Assembly: GCF_027923765.1 (NCBI RefSeq)
Contig: NZ_AP026709.1
Span: forward strand, 3,647,501 to 3,711,500
Reading direction: 5' to 3'
Origin: Pseudodesulfovibrio nedwellii
Lineage (GTDB): Bacteria > Desulfobacterota > Desulfovibrionia > Desulfovibrionales > Desulfovibrionaceae
Length of the DNA stretch: 64,000 nt
A program made the translations under genes and the position numbers. The stretch's first letter is position 1. Each line of letters begins with the position of its first letter. Positions 25,944-33,844 of the stretch are shown in pieces. Under the pieces are notes generated by a model. That model saw nothing but the letters and a program-made list of their open reading frames with translations, ran no database searches and was not told the origin of the DNA.

Positions 25944-27626
25944 CTATGCTTGTAGAGCTGATCGTGTCAAGCTGGCTGTAGCTCCCTGTTCCATACGTTC
26001 TTGAAAATGCTGGATCATTTTTTCAGTGTCGATAACCAATGCGTCGGACTCACCCATCATGCCGTAACCGAGGATAGGGATATGGAAGATTTCTTCCACC
26101 GGGACTGTGAAGCCCGTGATGACTACTTGCTGTTGTTTGAGCACTTCATCGACCAAAACGGCTGCTTTGTAATCACCTACGCGGACGACAATGGCCTGAG
26201 CCATTTCTATATTGTTTTGTTCTGGAATCAGGTCCAGAAGGTCTGCCAGTCTAAGTAGTGAATGAACTTCTCCACGGACGTCCACGGTTTCACGTCCATC
26301 GGGCAGCGCGACCACGTCGTTGAGGCGTGGCATGTAAATCTCCATCACATCCCTGCTGGGAACGATAAAGGTATCTCCACCAACTTTGCAGACCAGGGCT
26401 TCGACGATGCCTTCGTTGGCTGAGCGATCGAGAGGGATTTCAATGGTAAAGGCTGCCCCTTTGCCCAGTGTACTTTCGATTTCAACATCGCCGTCCAGTG
26501 TTACTTTGATGGCGTTGACCACCGCGTCCATCCCGACACCGCGGCCTGATACATCCGTGACCTGTTCAGCTGTGGAAAAGCCGCTCTGGAGGACGAACTG
26601 GAGGATTTCTTTTTGTTCGTATTCAGTTTCGGGGTCAGCCAGTCCTTTTTCAAGGGCCTTGGCGAGAATCCTGTCTGGATCAAGTCCACGACCATCATCC
26701 TTGACTTGAATATAGGCGTTATCACCTTTACGCCATGCAGCCAGAGTGACGACACCGGCTTCTTTCTTGCCGGCGTTTTTACGACCTTCAGGGTCTTCCA
26801 GTCCGTGATCCACAGCGTTTCTCAGCAGGTGGACCAATGGTTCATTGAGGCTCTCAACGATGGTCTTGTCCAGAGCGAGTTCATCACCTTCGACAACGAA
26901 GTCGAGTTTTTTGCCGATCTTTTGGCTCAGACTTTTGACCAGACGGTGCATGGGCATAAAAATTTGTTTGAGTGGTACCAAACGGATGGCGTTTACTTCT
27001 TGCTGGAGTCTGCTGATGACATTGTCGAGCTCGCGCAGGGAAGAGGCCACCTGATTCATGTTGCTTGCGCCACCTTGGGCGATGACTGCGTAAGTGACCA
27101 TGAGTTTACCCACCAGTTCGATCACTCGGTCCAGTCTGTCTGTACTGACGCGGATGGATGAGATTGCCTGTGCGGAAGGCTTGGCTTCCGGTTTGGCCTT
27201 TTTAGACTCGGTTTTTTCTTTTTCTTTGGGTGCATCAGCCTCTTTTTCCTGTTCGACTTCGGCTGTTGTCGTGGCTGGTTCTTCAAATGCCATGGCCGCT
27301 TCGGCTTCAGATTCTTGGACAACAGGTTTGGATTTGGTTTCGATCTTGGCCAGAGCGTCGGCACTGTTGTCGAGCAAGCCCCCCAGAGCGAAGAAGAATT
27401 TTTTTTGTGCTTCACAGATACCGAGCATTGCGGTGGTGATGTCTGCGTTGACAGGAGCAATCCCGTCCGAAAGCATGTCGAGAATGGCGATGACTCCGAC
27501 AGAGGAGAGGCGCATATGCGACAGGCCGAGTGCATCGACAACCTCTCCGGCTCCCTGGCCGGTGGCGTCTACTTCGAGGATCTGTTTTTCTATGTCCTCA
27601 ATGCACTGAATAATGCTGTCCTGCAT
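25944..27626 (-). CDS. CheA-type histidine kinase lacking an Hpt domain
   Basis: A 560-residue kinase with dimerisation (P3), ATPase and CheW-like domains. Visible boxes: N box HLLRNAVDHGLEDPEGRKNA, G1 VKDDGRGLD, F box QSGFSTAEQVTDVSGRGVGM, then a C-terminal CheW-like region (DRSANEGIVEALVCKVGGD onward). The first 90 residues are helical but contain no H-x-x-K-G phosphosite, so the kinase must phosphorylate another protein, most simply the Hpt protein encoded 10 bases upstream. The ATG at 27626 is preferred (AAGGGGAA upstream) over the longer frame. Residues 100-160 are an acidic linker. Confidence 0.88.
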   Translation of the reverse strand: MQDSIIQCIEDIEKQILEVDATGQGAGEVVDALGLSHMRLSSVGVIAILDMLSDGIAPVNADITTAMLGICEAQKKFFFALGGLLDNSADALAKIETKSKPVVQESEAEAAMAFEEPATTTAEVEQEKEADAPKEKEKTESKKAKPEAKPSAQAISSIRVSTDRLDRVIELVGKLMVTYAVIAQGGASNMNQVASSLRELDNVISRLQQEVNAIRLVPLKQIFMPMHRLVKSLSQKIGKKLDFVVEGDELALDKTIVESLNEPLVHLLRNAVDHGLEDPEGRKNAGKKEAGVVTLAAWRKGDNAYIQVKDDGRGLDPDRILAKALEKGLADPETEYEQKEILQFVLQSGFSTAEQVTDVSGRGVGMDAVVNAIKVTLDGDVEIESTLGKGAAFTIEIPLDRSANEGIVEALVCKVGGDTFIVPSRDVMEIYMPRLNDVVALPDGRETVDVRGEVHSLLRLADLLDLIPEQNNIEMAQAIVVRVGDYKAAVLVDEVLKQQQVVITGFTVPVEEIFHIPILGYGMMGESDALVIDTEKMIQHFQERMEQGATASLTRSALQA

Positions 27627-27636
27627 GAATTTCCCC

Positions 27637-28362
27637 TTATTGAGTCGTGAAATAGGTGTCTTCGTCCGGGTAGACGGCAATGGTCTGGTCGAATCCCCAG
27701 GAATACAATGTTACTTTGGCATCTGGTGTGAGATTGCAAGCGGCAATCTTGAATGTCGTCCCCATACTGGCCACAGCACCCCAGGCTCCGGAGCCGAAAG
27801 TCAGCACTTCGGAGAGGTCGAGCAGAATGGAATCGCCCGGTTCGACTCCCAGAATTGCAGAAATGATCGGTTTGAAGTGTATGTCTTGATGGACGCGGAT
27901 GTCTTTGACGCGGATGATGGTCACAGTGTCGCGTATTTCCACTTCGACGCCTGCACCAAGGACTTCGGCCTCGGCTATACCGCTGCTTGAAGCTTCGGTT
28001 ATGAGGGAGAGGACTTCTTCCTGTTCTTCTACGTCGAGGTTGTCGTCACGGAGTTGCTCAAGAACCTGAAAGATCATGTTCACACCCCGCGAAAGCAGGG
28101 TGACGTTCTCCGAAGAGGATTCCACTTCACCAGACTGGACCTTTTTCAGGAAGTCCTCGATTTTGTGGGTGAAGTGAGATGCTTCTTCAAAACCCGCCAT
28201 GAATCCGGTCACGCCCTTAATCGTATGCAACGGGCGTGCGAGTATCTCGATGCCTTCGCCGAGGTCGGCACCTTCAAGCATCTCAAGCCCTTCCATGACT
28301 TGGGGGTAATATTTGTCGTTGACCTCGGAGAAGAACTCTTCGATCATAGGATCTTCGCTCAT
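27637..28362 (-). CDS. Hpt domain - STAS-like domain fusion protein
   Basis: A 241-residue protein. Residues 1-110 form an Hpt domain with the phosphorylatable histidine in LHTIKGVTGF. Residues about 140-241 resemble a STAS fold (DSILLDLSEVLTFGSGAWGA) with a serine where anti-sigma antagonists are phosphorylated. AAGGAT precedes the ATG at the right spacing. Between a response regulator and a CheA without its own Hpt, it most likely relays phosphate in trans; the STAS half could link to a partner-switching output. Confidence 0.8.
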   Translation of the reverse strand: MSEDPMIEEFFSEVNDKYYPQVMEGLEMLEGADLGEGIEILARPLHTIKGVTGFMAGFEEASHFTHKIEDFLKKVQSGEVESSSENVTLLSRGVNMIFQVLEQLRDDNLDVEEQEEVLSLITEASSSGIAEAEVLGAGVEVEIRDTVTIIRVKDIRVHQDIHFKPIISAILGVEPGDSILLDLSEVLTFGSGAWGAVASMGTTFKIAACNLTPDAKVTLYSWGFDQTIAVYPDEDTYFTTQ

Positions 28363-28375
28363 GAGCTATCCTTGG

Positions 28376-28774
28376 CTACTTGTTCAAGAGTCCGAGTTTT
28401 TCCAACTCATCATACAATCTTTCTTTAGCAATCGGCTTGACGATGTAAGCTGAAGCTTCACCGTCGTAAAAAGTTTTTATGACCGTTTGAGGGTCGTCGA
28501 GGGCCGTGGTCATTATGACCTTGACCTTTGGTTTATAGCCTCTGTCCGTTTCAATGGATCGAATTTTTTGCAGCGCTTCAATCCCATCAACTTCGGGCAT
28601 CATGATATCCATGAGAATGAGATCATAGGGCTGTTTTTCTGCATGACTGATTTTGAATGCCTCTACTGCTTCTCTTCCATTGACAACAATGTCCACTTCA
28701 AAAAGGGTCATCAAAAATGAACGGAGGACCTTTCGGCTGAGAAATTCATCTTCAACAATAAGTGCGCGCATCAT
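28376..28774 (-). CDS. Single-domain response regulator (CheY-like)
   Basis: A 132-residue receiver domain: acidic pair VEDEF near the N-terminus, phospho-acceptor Asp in LILMDIMMPEVDG, Thr in VIMTTALDD and Lys in IVKPIAKERL. No output domain, so it acts like CheY by protein contact or in a phosphorelay with the downstream Hpt and CheA proteins. First gene of the three-gene operon. The start may be 28774 or the next codon (28771). Confidence 0.9.
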   Translation of the reverse strand: MMRALIVEDEFLSRKVLRSFLMTLFEVDIVVNGREAVEAFKISHAEKQPYDLILMDIMMPEVDGIEALQKIRSIETDRGYKPKVKVIMTTALDDPQTVIKTFYDGEASAYIVKPIAKERLYDELEKLGLLNK

Positions 28775-28850
28775 TTTCTCCGGTTATAACCTGATGGAAA
28801 AGGGCTTGTTACTCTCTTCTCGACCTTAAAATAGAAAAAAGTCAATATGA

Positions 28851-28875
28851 TGATAAAAAATTATCATACGTATGA
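28851..28875. promoter_or_regulatory. Candidate operator palindromes between REC gene and trmH
   Basis: In the 184-bp divergent spacer, TGATAA-4-TTATCA (28851-28866) is directly followed by the perfect palindrome CATACGTATG (28865-28874) and a partial copy ACATACGTG. The region is very A/T-rich and must hold promoters for both directions. No regulator can be named. Confidence 0.35.
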
Positions 28876-28958
28876 CATACGTGTTTTTTTGTCTTTTGGA
28901 CACCCTCTCATGAGTTGTTCACACTTGCAAATCTGCGTGAGAATCGTTACCAACCCGC

Positions 28959-29549
28959 ATGTCTCGCGAAATAACAGAGAAAAGAAAACAACGGATCGAT
29001 CAGGTTCTAGCCAGACGGCAGAAGGATCTGACTATGGTTATGGACAACATCTGGGATCCGCACAATGTTTCGGCTGTGCTGAGAAGTTGTGACGCTTTTG
29101 GCGTGTTCGGAGTCCATTTGTACTATACCACATCGGAGTGGCCGGACTTGGCCAAGAAAAGTTCGGCATCCGCAAAAAAGTGGATTCAGCGTACCCGTCA
29201 TATTGATGCGGCGAGTATGGTGGACGACTTACGCGGCCAGGGAATGCAGATTCTCAGGACTGGATTTTCCGAAACGGCAAAGCCTGTTACCGCTTTTGAT
29301 TTTACCCGTCCTACGGCAATAATCTTGAGTAATGAGCATCGGGGAACTTCTCCTGAACTGGCCGAGTTAATTCAAGATGAGATATACATCCCCATGCACG
29401 GTATGGTACAGAGCTTTAATGTTTCTGTGGCTGCGGCTATTATTTTGTACGAAGCCTCAACACAGCGGGATCGAGCCGGTATGTATGAAACCTCTTCGTT
29501 TTCCGAAGATGAACTCGAAACGCTGAAAGCTGAATGGTATACGCGATAG
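28959..29549 (+). CDS. trmH: SpoU/TrmH-family RNA 2'-O-methyltransferase (tRNA Gm18 type)
   Basis: A 196-residue SPOUT methyltransferase, probably methylating G18 in the D-loop of tRNA. Motifs in order: NIWDPHNVSAVLRSCDAFGV, IILSNEHRGTSPE and the knot-forming MVQSFNVSVAAAIILYE. The length and N-terminal helix fit TrmH rather than the rRNA-directed RlmB. The next gene, also a tRNA modification enzyme, starts 10 bases after its stop. Confidence 0.88.
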   Translation: MSREITEKRKQRIDQVLARRQKDLTMVMDNIWDPHNVSAVLRSCDAFGVFGVHLYYTTSEWPDLAKKSSASAKKWIQRTRHIDAASMVDDLRGQGMQILRTGFSETAKPVTAFDFTRPTAIILSNEHRGTSPELAELIQDEIYIPMHGMVQSFNVSVAAAIILYEASTQRDRAGMYETSSFSEDELETLKAEWYTR

Positions 29550-29559
29550 GAGTATAATT

Positions 29560-30171
29560 ATGCATGATTTACTGAAGGTCATGAACTCCGGCGGCGTCGT
29601 TCTCTACCCTACTGAGACGTTGTATGCCGTAGGATGTGACGCAACAAGTCAGGAAGCGTGTGAAAAAGTGGCGACCATCAAAGGTCGTGCAGAAGATAAA
29701 CCACTTCCGTTGATTATCGGTGGCATGGATATGCTCGAACTGGTTACCGAGGAGAAGTCCTCTCATTTGATTCATTTGGCCGAACTTTTTTGGCCTGGTC
29801 CTTTGTCCATTTTGGTCAAGGCGTTGCCAGAATTGCCGGAACTGTTGTCTGATGATGAGGGATATACTTCAGTTCGATATAGCGGACATCCATTCGCCGC
29901 AGAGTTGTCCCGTCGTATGAAGAGGCCACTTGTTGCCACCAGTGCAAATATCTCTGACAAGCCCTCGGTGGCTCTTCCCGAAAGCATTGATTCGGAATTG
30001 CTTGAACTGGTTGATAAGGCCTACCTTGATCCGCCGTGGCCCCGTGGTAACAAGCCTTCAACGGTTGTCCGGCTGGTTGGTGCTTCTCAGTTGGAAGTTC
30101 TCAGAGAAGGTGCGGTGACCGTCAAAATGCTTTGCGACAAAGGATATTCCGTTTCCGTGAAGACATCGTGA
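29560..30171 (+). CDS. tsaC: L-threonylcarbamoyladenylate synthase
   Basis: YrdC/Sua5 family, first step of t6A37 formation in tRNA from threonine, bicarbonate and ATP. Motifs: YPTETLYAVGCDA, KGRAEDKPLPLII and VATSANISDKPS. It is 203 residues, a stand-alone YrdC domain rather than the longer Sua5 form. TAGGAG precedes the ATG at 29560. Cotranscribed with trmH; the t6A it initiates is also the substrate of MtaB encoded at 7618. Confidence 0.9.
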   Translation: MHDLLKVMNSGGVVLYPTETLYAVGCDATSQEACEKVATIKGRAEDKPLPLIIGGMDMLELVTEEKSSHLIHLAELFWPGPLSILVKALPELPELLSDDEGYTSVRYSGHPFAAELSRRMKRPLVATSANISDKPSVALPESIDSELLELVDKAYLDPPWPRGNKPSTVVRLVGASQLEVLREGAVTVKMLCDKGYSVSVKTS

Positions 30172-30198
30172 TTTTGAGTTTATTATTGTTTTAGATCG

Positions 30199-30231
30199 GC
30201 TTCTCTCCATTATGGAGGGAAGCTTTTTTTT
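30199..30231 (+). terminator. Intrinsic terminator after tsaC
   Basis: A 10-bp stem, GCTTCTCTCC with GGAGGGAAGC (one G-T pair), 5-nt loop, then eight Ts (30224-30231). It ends the trmH-tsaC transcript 28 bases after the stop. Confidence 0.93.
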
Positions 30232-30279
30232 GATGGAGATGAAAGAGTTGAAACCGTTTTGCATGTCTTTTGTATCTAG

Positions 30280-30348
30280 GGGTAAAAATTTGTACTCGAA
30301 CACACGATAAATGGCGTTTTTCCCGAAGCGGGTAAAAAAAATTGTACT
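30280..30348 (+). promoter_or_regulatory. Tandem repeat, candidate enhancer sites for a sigma-54 activator
   Basis: Two direct copies of a site, GGGTAAAAATTTGTACT (30280-30296) and GGGTAAAAAAAATTGTACT (30330-30348), lie about 50 bases apart and roughly 100-165 bases upstream of the sigma-54 promoter at 30445. That spacing is typical of upstream activator sequences. The DNA between them and the promoter is A/T-rich, suitable for looping. The activator is unknown. Confidence 0.5.
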
Positions 30349-30444
30349 GTTTTGGCAAACAAAGTCGGAGTATGAAATTTAAAATGTTTTTTTAAGCAAC
30401 TGATATAATAGTATTTATCTAAATTTTATACTTTTTTTATTCGT

Positions 30445-30461
30445 TTGGCACGAGGGTTGCT
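30445..30461 (+). promoter_or_regulatory. Sigma-54 (RpoN) promoter
   Basis: TTGGCACG-AGGG-TTGCT matches the -24/-12 consensus TGGCACG-N4-TTGCW at every defined position, including GG and GC ten bases apart. Transcription should begin near 30472. The first gene downstream on this strand is the NUDIX gene, 298 bases away and beyond a strong hairpin. Confidence 0.85.
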
Positions 30462-30471
30462 ATATTAAAAG

Positions 30472-30550
30472 TATCTTCCTTCTTTATTTTGCACACGAGA
30501 AATAAAAGGCTTCACCGGACGGTCCGATGAAGCCTTTCTCGCGTGGTGTG
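30472..30550 (+). ncRNA. Candidate sigma-54-dependent hairpin RNA
   Basis: Starting about 12 bases after the sigma-54 promoter, an 18-20 base single-stranded leader would be followed by a long hairpin: AAAGGCTTCA (30505-30514) pairs perfectly with TGAAGCCTTT (30528-30537), an inner CGGA/TCCG stem extends it, and CGAG/CTCG with CACA/TGTG extend it outward. The hairpin ends in TTTCTC on this strand and TTTTATTT on the other, so it may also act as a bidirectional terminator. No ORF with a ribosome site exists here. Alternative: an attenuating leader of the NUDIX gene. Confidence 0.45.
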
Positions 30551-30758
30551 AGTAAAATTTATTTATTGAATAAAATTAGATATTTAAAAGTTTTTAAGAT
30601 GTTTTGATTCCGTCCTTGTGTATGGGCCTTGATGTGAGTCGCTGGCTGTTTCTTCGTAAACGGGGCGGTTAAAAAAATTGAATTTTGATTCACTGTTTGA
30701 CTTGGTTGTCCGGTTTATGGAGACTTTACTAAAGTGAACCTGTGATCTGGAGTCTGTC

Positions 30759-31256
30759 ATGGTAAAAATTCGACCGTGTCCCCATTGCGGTGAAGAAATT
30801 GAAGTCTATCGAAATCCCACGCCCACCGTGGATGTTGTGATTCTCATGTCGTCTGCCGAAGGAGATGGCGTGGTTCTCGTTGAGCGTAAGAATCCTCCGC
30901 TTGGTTGGGCATTACCTGGTGGGTTTGTGGATTATGGTGAGTCTTGTGAGGATGCGGCTATCCGTGAGATGAAGGAAGAAACTGGGCTGGATGTGGAGTT
31001 GATGGGGTTGCTTGGAGTTTATTCTGATCCGGAGCGCGACAAGCGGCAACATACCATGAGTGTGGTGTACATCGGCGTACCCAAAGACCCATCGGCATTG
31101 GCTGCAGGTGATGATGCCGCTAAGGCAGAAGTTTTTCCATTGGGTGAATGGCCTGAGTTGACCTTTGATCATAATAAGATCTTGGGCGACTTCATGACGT
31201 ATGTTTCTGAGAACGGTGGAGAAGGGTGTGTTGACGGCTTTCCGACTCAGGCGTAG
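30759..31256 (+). CDS. NUDIX hydrolase
   Basis: A 165-residue pyrophosphohydrolase. The Nudix box is intact: G-x5-E-x7-R-E-x-x-E-E-x-G in the segment starting [21 protein letters not shown] short CPHCG at the N-terminus is a half zinc-ribbon and resembles NUDIX proteins with an N-terminal zinc finger, but the second Cys pair is missing. The substrate cannot be assigned. Preceded by a 588-bp intergenic region and followed by pdxA after about 50 bases. Confidence 0.88.
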   Translation: MVKIRPCPHCGEEIEVYRNPTPTVDVVILMSSAEGDGVVLVERKNPPLGWALPGGFVDYGESCEDAAIREMKEETGLDVELMGLLGVYSDPERDKRQHTMSVVYIGVPKDPSALAAGDDAAKAEVFPLGEWPELTFDHNKILGDFMTYVSENGGEGCVDGFPTQA

Positions 31257-31308
31257 TTCTCACGCGGATGTTTCATAACCATTTTAAACGAGTTGAATAG
31301 ATAGTATC

Positions 31309-32319
31309 ATGCGCACATTGTGTATCACTCTTGGCGACCCGTGCGGTCTCGGCCCTGAGCTTGTTGTCCGGCATTTTGTTGATGCTCCTTCGGTCACTGA
31401 TCGATTCTTGTTGCTTGGATCGCTTTCGGCAATGGATAGGGAGCTTGAAAGAGTCGGTGAGATCCGTTTCTTCGAGGTACTGGATGATCCGGCACAGATC
31501 AGCGAAAAAAATGCGGGAGTTTATCTTTTTGAGCCTGCGACACTTTTCGGGTTGGAGTATCCTCTTGGACAGGCCTGCACCAATGGAGGCAGGGCCGCCG
31601 GAGTCAGTTTGGATATGGCGGTCGAGGTACTCAAATCCGGTCTGGCTGATGGTTTACTTACTTGTCCATTGAATAAGGCCATGCTTCAGTCTGCTGGATT
31701 TGATTTCCCGGGACATACGGAATTTTTGGCTGAAAAACTTGGTGTGGGTGCGGATCAGGTTTGTATGCATCTGTGTGGTCATGATCCAGATGATGATAGG
31801 CCCAAGTTGCGTGTGAGTCTGGCGACTACCCACCCGCGTCTCAGTGATGTTCCGGCGCTTGTGACCGAGGAACGGCTGTTGCGTTGTTTGCATCTGACCA
31901 CTGACTTTGTGCATACGTTGGGGCTTGAAGGCCCTGTAGGTGTGTGTGGCCTCAATCCTCATGCCGGTGAGTCTGGTCGAATAGGGGATGAGGAAATCAA
32001 GACTATTATTCCCGCCCTTGAAACGGCGCGTCGTGAAGGGCTTGATGTCGTTGGTCCTATTCCGGGTGATACCATTTTTTACTTTGCGGCCAAAGGTGAG
32101 TATTCGGCTGTGCTTGCCATGTATCACGATCAGGGTTTGGCCCCGCTCAAGCTGTTGCATTTCAGTCAGGCGGTGAATGTGACTCTTGGGTTACCGTACC
32201 CTCGTACTTCGCCGGACCATGGTACAGGATATGATATCGTGGGCACTGGTGAGGCATCCATACAGAGTTTTCGGGCTGCTTTGGATATGGTACAGCGGCT
32301 TGTTGAGGCAAAGGGGTAA
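31309..32319 (+). CDS. pdxA: 4-hydroxythreonine-4-phosphate dehydrogenase
   Basis: NAD-dependent step of the DXP-dependent pyridoxal phosphate pathway. N-terminus LCITLGDPCGLGPELV is the family start. The divalent-metal histidines lie in FPGHTEFLAE, LNPHAGESGRIGDEE and YHDQGLAPLK. It is 336 residues. The stop is 3 bases before gmhB, so the two are cotranscribed. Confidence 0.95.
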   Translation: MRTLCITLGDPCGLGPELVVRHFVDAPSVTDRFLLLGSLSAMDRELERVGEIRFFEVLDDPAQISEKNAGVYLFEPATLFGLEYPLGQACTNGGRAAGVSLDMAVEVLKSGLADGLLTCPLNKAMLQSAGFDFPGHTEFLAEKLGVGADQVCMHLCGHDPDDDRPKLRVSLATTHPRLSDVPALVTEERLLRCLHLTTDFVHTLGLEGPVGVCGLNPHAGESGRIGDEEIKTIIPALETARREGLDVVGPIPGDTIFYFAAKGEYSAVLAMYHDQGLAPLKLLHFSQAVNVTLGLPYPRTSPDHGTGYDIVGTGEASIQSFRAALDMVQRLVEAKG

Positions 32320-32322
32320 ATC

Positions 32323-32868
32323 ATGGCACAACGATGTATTCTTTTGGATCGCGACGGGACTATTATTTTTGATAAGCATTATCTGCACGATCCCGACGGT
32401 GTGGAATTGCTGCCTGGAGCCGCGCAAGGGCTTTTGCGGATGCAGGAGATGGGATATTCTCTGGCCGTGTTAACCAATCAGAGCGGTGTTGGGCGCGGGT
32501 ATTACAACGAGACGTCCGTTCGTGCCTGTAACGATCGTATGGCCGAACTACTTGCGCGGCATGGTGTTATTCTCAATGGTGTTTTCTTTTGTCCTCACAC
32601 GCCTGAAGATGGATGTGATTGTCGAAAACCGAATCCAGGTCTCATGGAGCAAGCTGTTCAAGCTTTAGGGTTTGATCCGGCTGAGAGTTACATGATCGGG
32701 GACAAGCAGGCAGACATGGGAGTGGGGCAAGCAACTGGTGCGACGACTATTCTTGTGCGAACCGGCAAAGGCGCTGAGCATGAGGAGTTATGTCAGAACT
32801 CGGCTGACCATGTTGTCGATGATTTGCAGGCTGCTGCCGATATTATCCAATCTTTCGAAAAGAATTAA
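32323..32868 (+). CDS. gmhB: D-glycero-D-manno-heptose 1,7-bisphosphate 7-phosphatase
   Basis: HAD-superfamily phosphatase of ADP-heptose synthesis for LPS core. Catalytic DRDGTI near the N-terminus, TNQSGVGRG, the zinc-loop pattern CPHTPEDGCDCRKP and MIGDKQADMG. It is 181 residues. Histidinol-phosphatases of the same subfamily are an alternative, but the zinc loop and LPS genes nearby (kdsB, waaA) favour GmhB. Confidence 0.9.
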   Translation: MAQRCILLDRDGTIIFDKHYLHDPDGVELLPGAAQGLLRMQEMGYSLAVLTNQSGVGRGYYNETSVRACNDRMAELLARHGVILNGVFFCPHTPEDGCDCRKPNPGLMEQAVQALGFDPAESYMIGDKQADMGVGQATGATTILVRTGKGAEHEELCQNSADHVVDDLQAAADIIQSFEKN

Positions 32869-32882
32869 GAAGCCTTCGGCGA

Positions 32883-32922
32883 CCAGAGGGGGGAATCTCT
32901 TGAAAGAGGTTCTCCTCTCTGG
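32883..32922. repeat. Dispersed hairpin element, second copy
   Basis: A 40-base imperfect palindrome beginning CCAGAG and ending CTCTGG, with AATCTCTT/AAGAGGTT near its centre and CTTCGGCGA before it. It shares the CCAGAG...CTCTGG frame and flanking CGCC-rich bases with the element at 15677-15706. Confidence 0.6.
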
Positions 32923-32961
32923 TTCCGCTGAAAGCGACTCTCGCTAGGGCCGTCTGAGACC

Positions 32962-32994
32962 AAAAAAAGGCTCCGTTTCGGGAGCCTTTTTTTT
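32962..32994. terminator. Bidirectional intrinsic terminator
   Basis: GGCTCC pairs with GGAGCC, flanked by seven As on the left and eight Ts on the right, so the stem extends and works on both strands. It sits between convergent gmhB and the minus-strand TPR gene. Confidence 0.95.
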
Positions 32995-33020
32995 GAGTGA
33001 TTTGATTTATACAGACGAAT

Positions 33021-33824
33021 TTATTGCGTCGTTTTCTTTTGGGCAAATTTGAGCATTTTGACGGCTTCGGCGAATTCCGGGTTGAGATCCACCGCCACTT
33101 GTGCGGATTGCGCCATTTTAGGCCATTTCTTCCAGTCGAAGTAGAGACGGCCCATGTTGTAGTGGAGATACTCGTCTTCGCTGGTCAGTGTCAGGGCCTT
33201 GAGATAGTACTTTTCAGCGGTTTCAAAGTCCTTCATTTTGCGCAGAACCATGCCGATGCGATTGTACAAGTGGATGGCGTTGGGGTCGTCCTTGAGGGCG
33301 TCGTCCAACATTTCATACGCTTCCTTGTATCGTCCGGCATTGAGATAGCGGTCAGCGATGTCTGCCTTGAGGTCGGTATCCCCTCCAAAGTCGGTGACAA
33401 GCTGATTGAAGGTCGATGTGGCTTTATTCCAATCCTGACCATCCAGATGTTTCTGGCCTTCTTCAAGGGCAGCTTTTTTCTGCGCTAGAATGGCCTCCAT
33501 GTCATCTTGGACCGATTCATTGAGAGCCTTTTGCAGTTCTTGCAATAGTTCACGCATGGCATCTAGCAGGGCACGTTCCTGCCCTGGTTCATAGCTTATG
33601 ACTAAAGGATATATCTTACGGAGTTCGCCATCCGAGTTGAGCGCATAGGTGACCTTGCGCAAGATATCTTCGAATTCTTCCCGTTCGTTTTTCAGGACTT
33701 GATTCTTGAGAAAAAGAATCAGGCCGTCATGAATAGCTTGAACAGCGGGCATGTATTTGCCCTTTTTCAGAAGAGTAGGGACGGAATTCATCTTCTTGCG
33801 TGATTTAATCAGATCCGTGGACAT
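33021..33824 (-). CDS. TPR repeat protein
   Basis: A 267-residue soluble protein. An N-terminal helical region (YMPAVQAIHDGLILFLKN) is followed from about residue 110 by TPR units (AALEEGQKHLDGQDWNKATS, IHLYNRIGMVLRKMKDFETA, EYLHYNMGRLYFDWKKWPKM). No signal peptide. It starts 20 bases after the carA stop on the same strand, so it is at the end of that operon. Function not recognised. Confidence 0.8.
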   Translation of the reverse strand: MSTDLIKSRKKMNSVPTLLKKGKYMPAVQAIHDGLILFLKNQVLKNEREEFEDILRKVTYALNSDGELRKIYPLVISYEPGQERALLDAMRELLQELQKALNESVQDDMEAILAQKKAALEEGQKHLDGQDWNKATSTFNQLVTDFGGDTDLKADIADRYLNAGRYKEAYEMLDDALKDDPNAIHLYNRIGMVLRKMKDFETAEKYYLKALTLTSEDEYLHYNMGRLYFDWKKWPKMAQSAQVAVDLNPEFAEAVKMLKFAQKKTTQ

Positions 33825-33844
33825 ACTGTGATCCTGTTTGGGGT

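Noticed and set aside
30529..30610. A 26-codon ORF starting inside the hairpin at 30528-30531 (MKPFSRGVSK...)
   Set aside because: Its start is inside a stable stem, has no ribosome site, and the composition follows the A/T-rich DNA.
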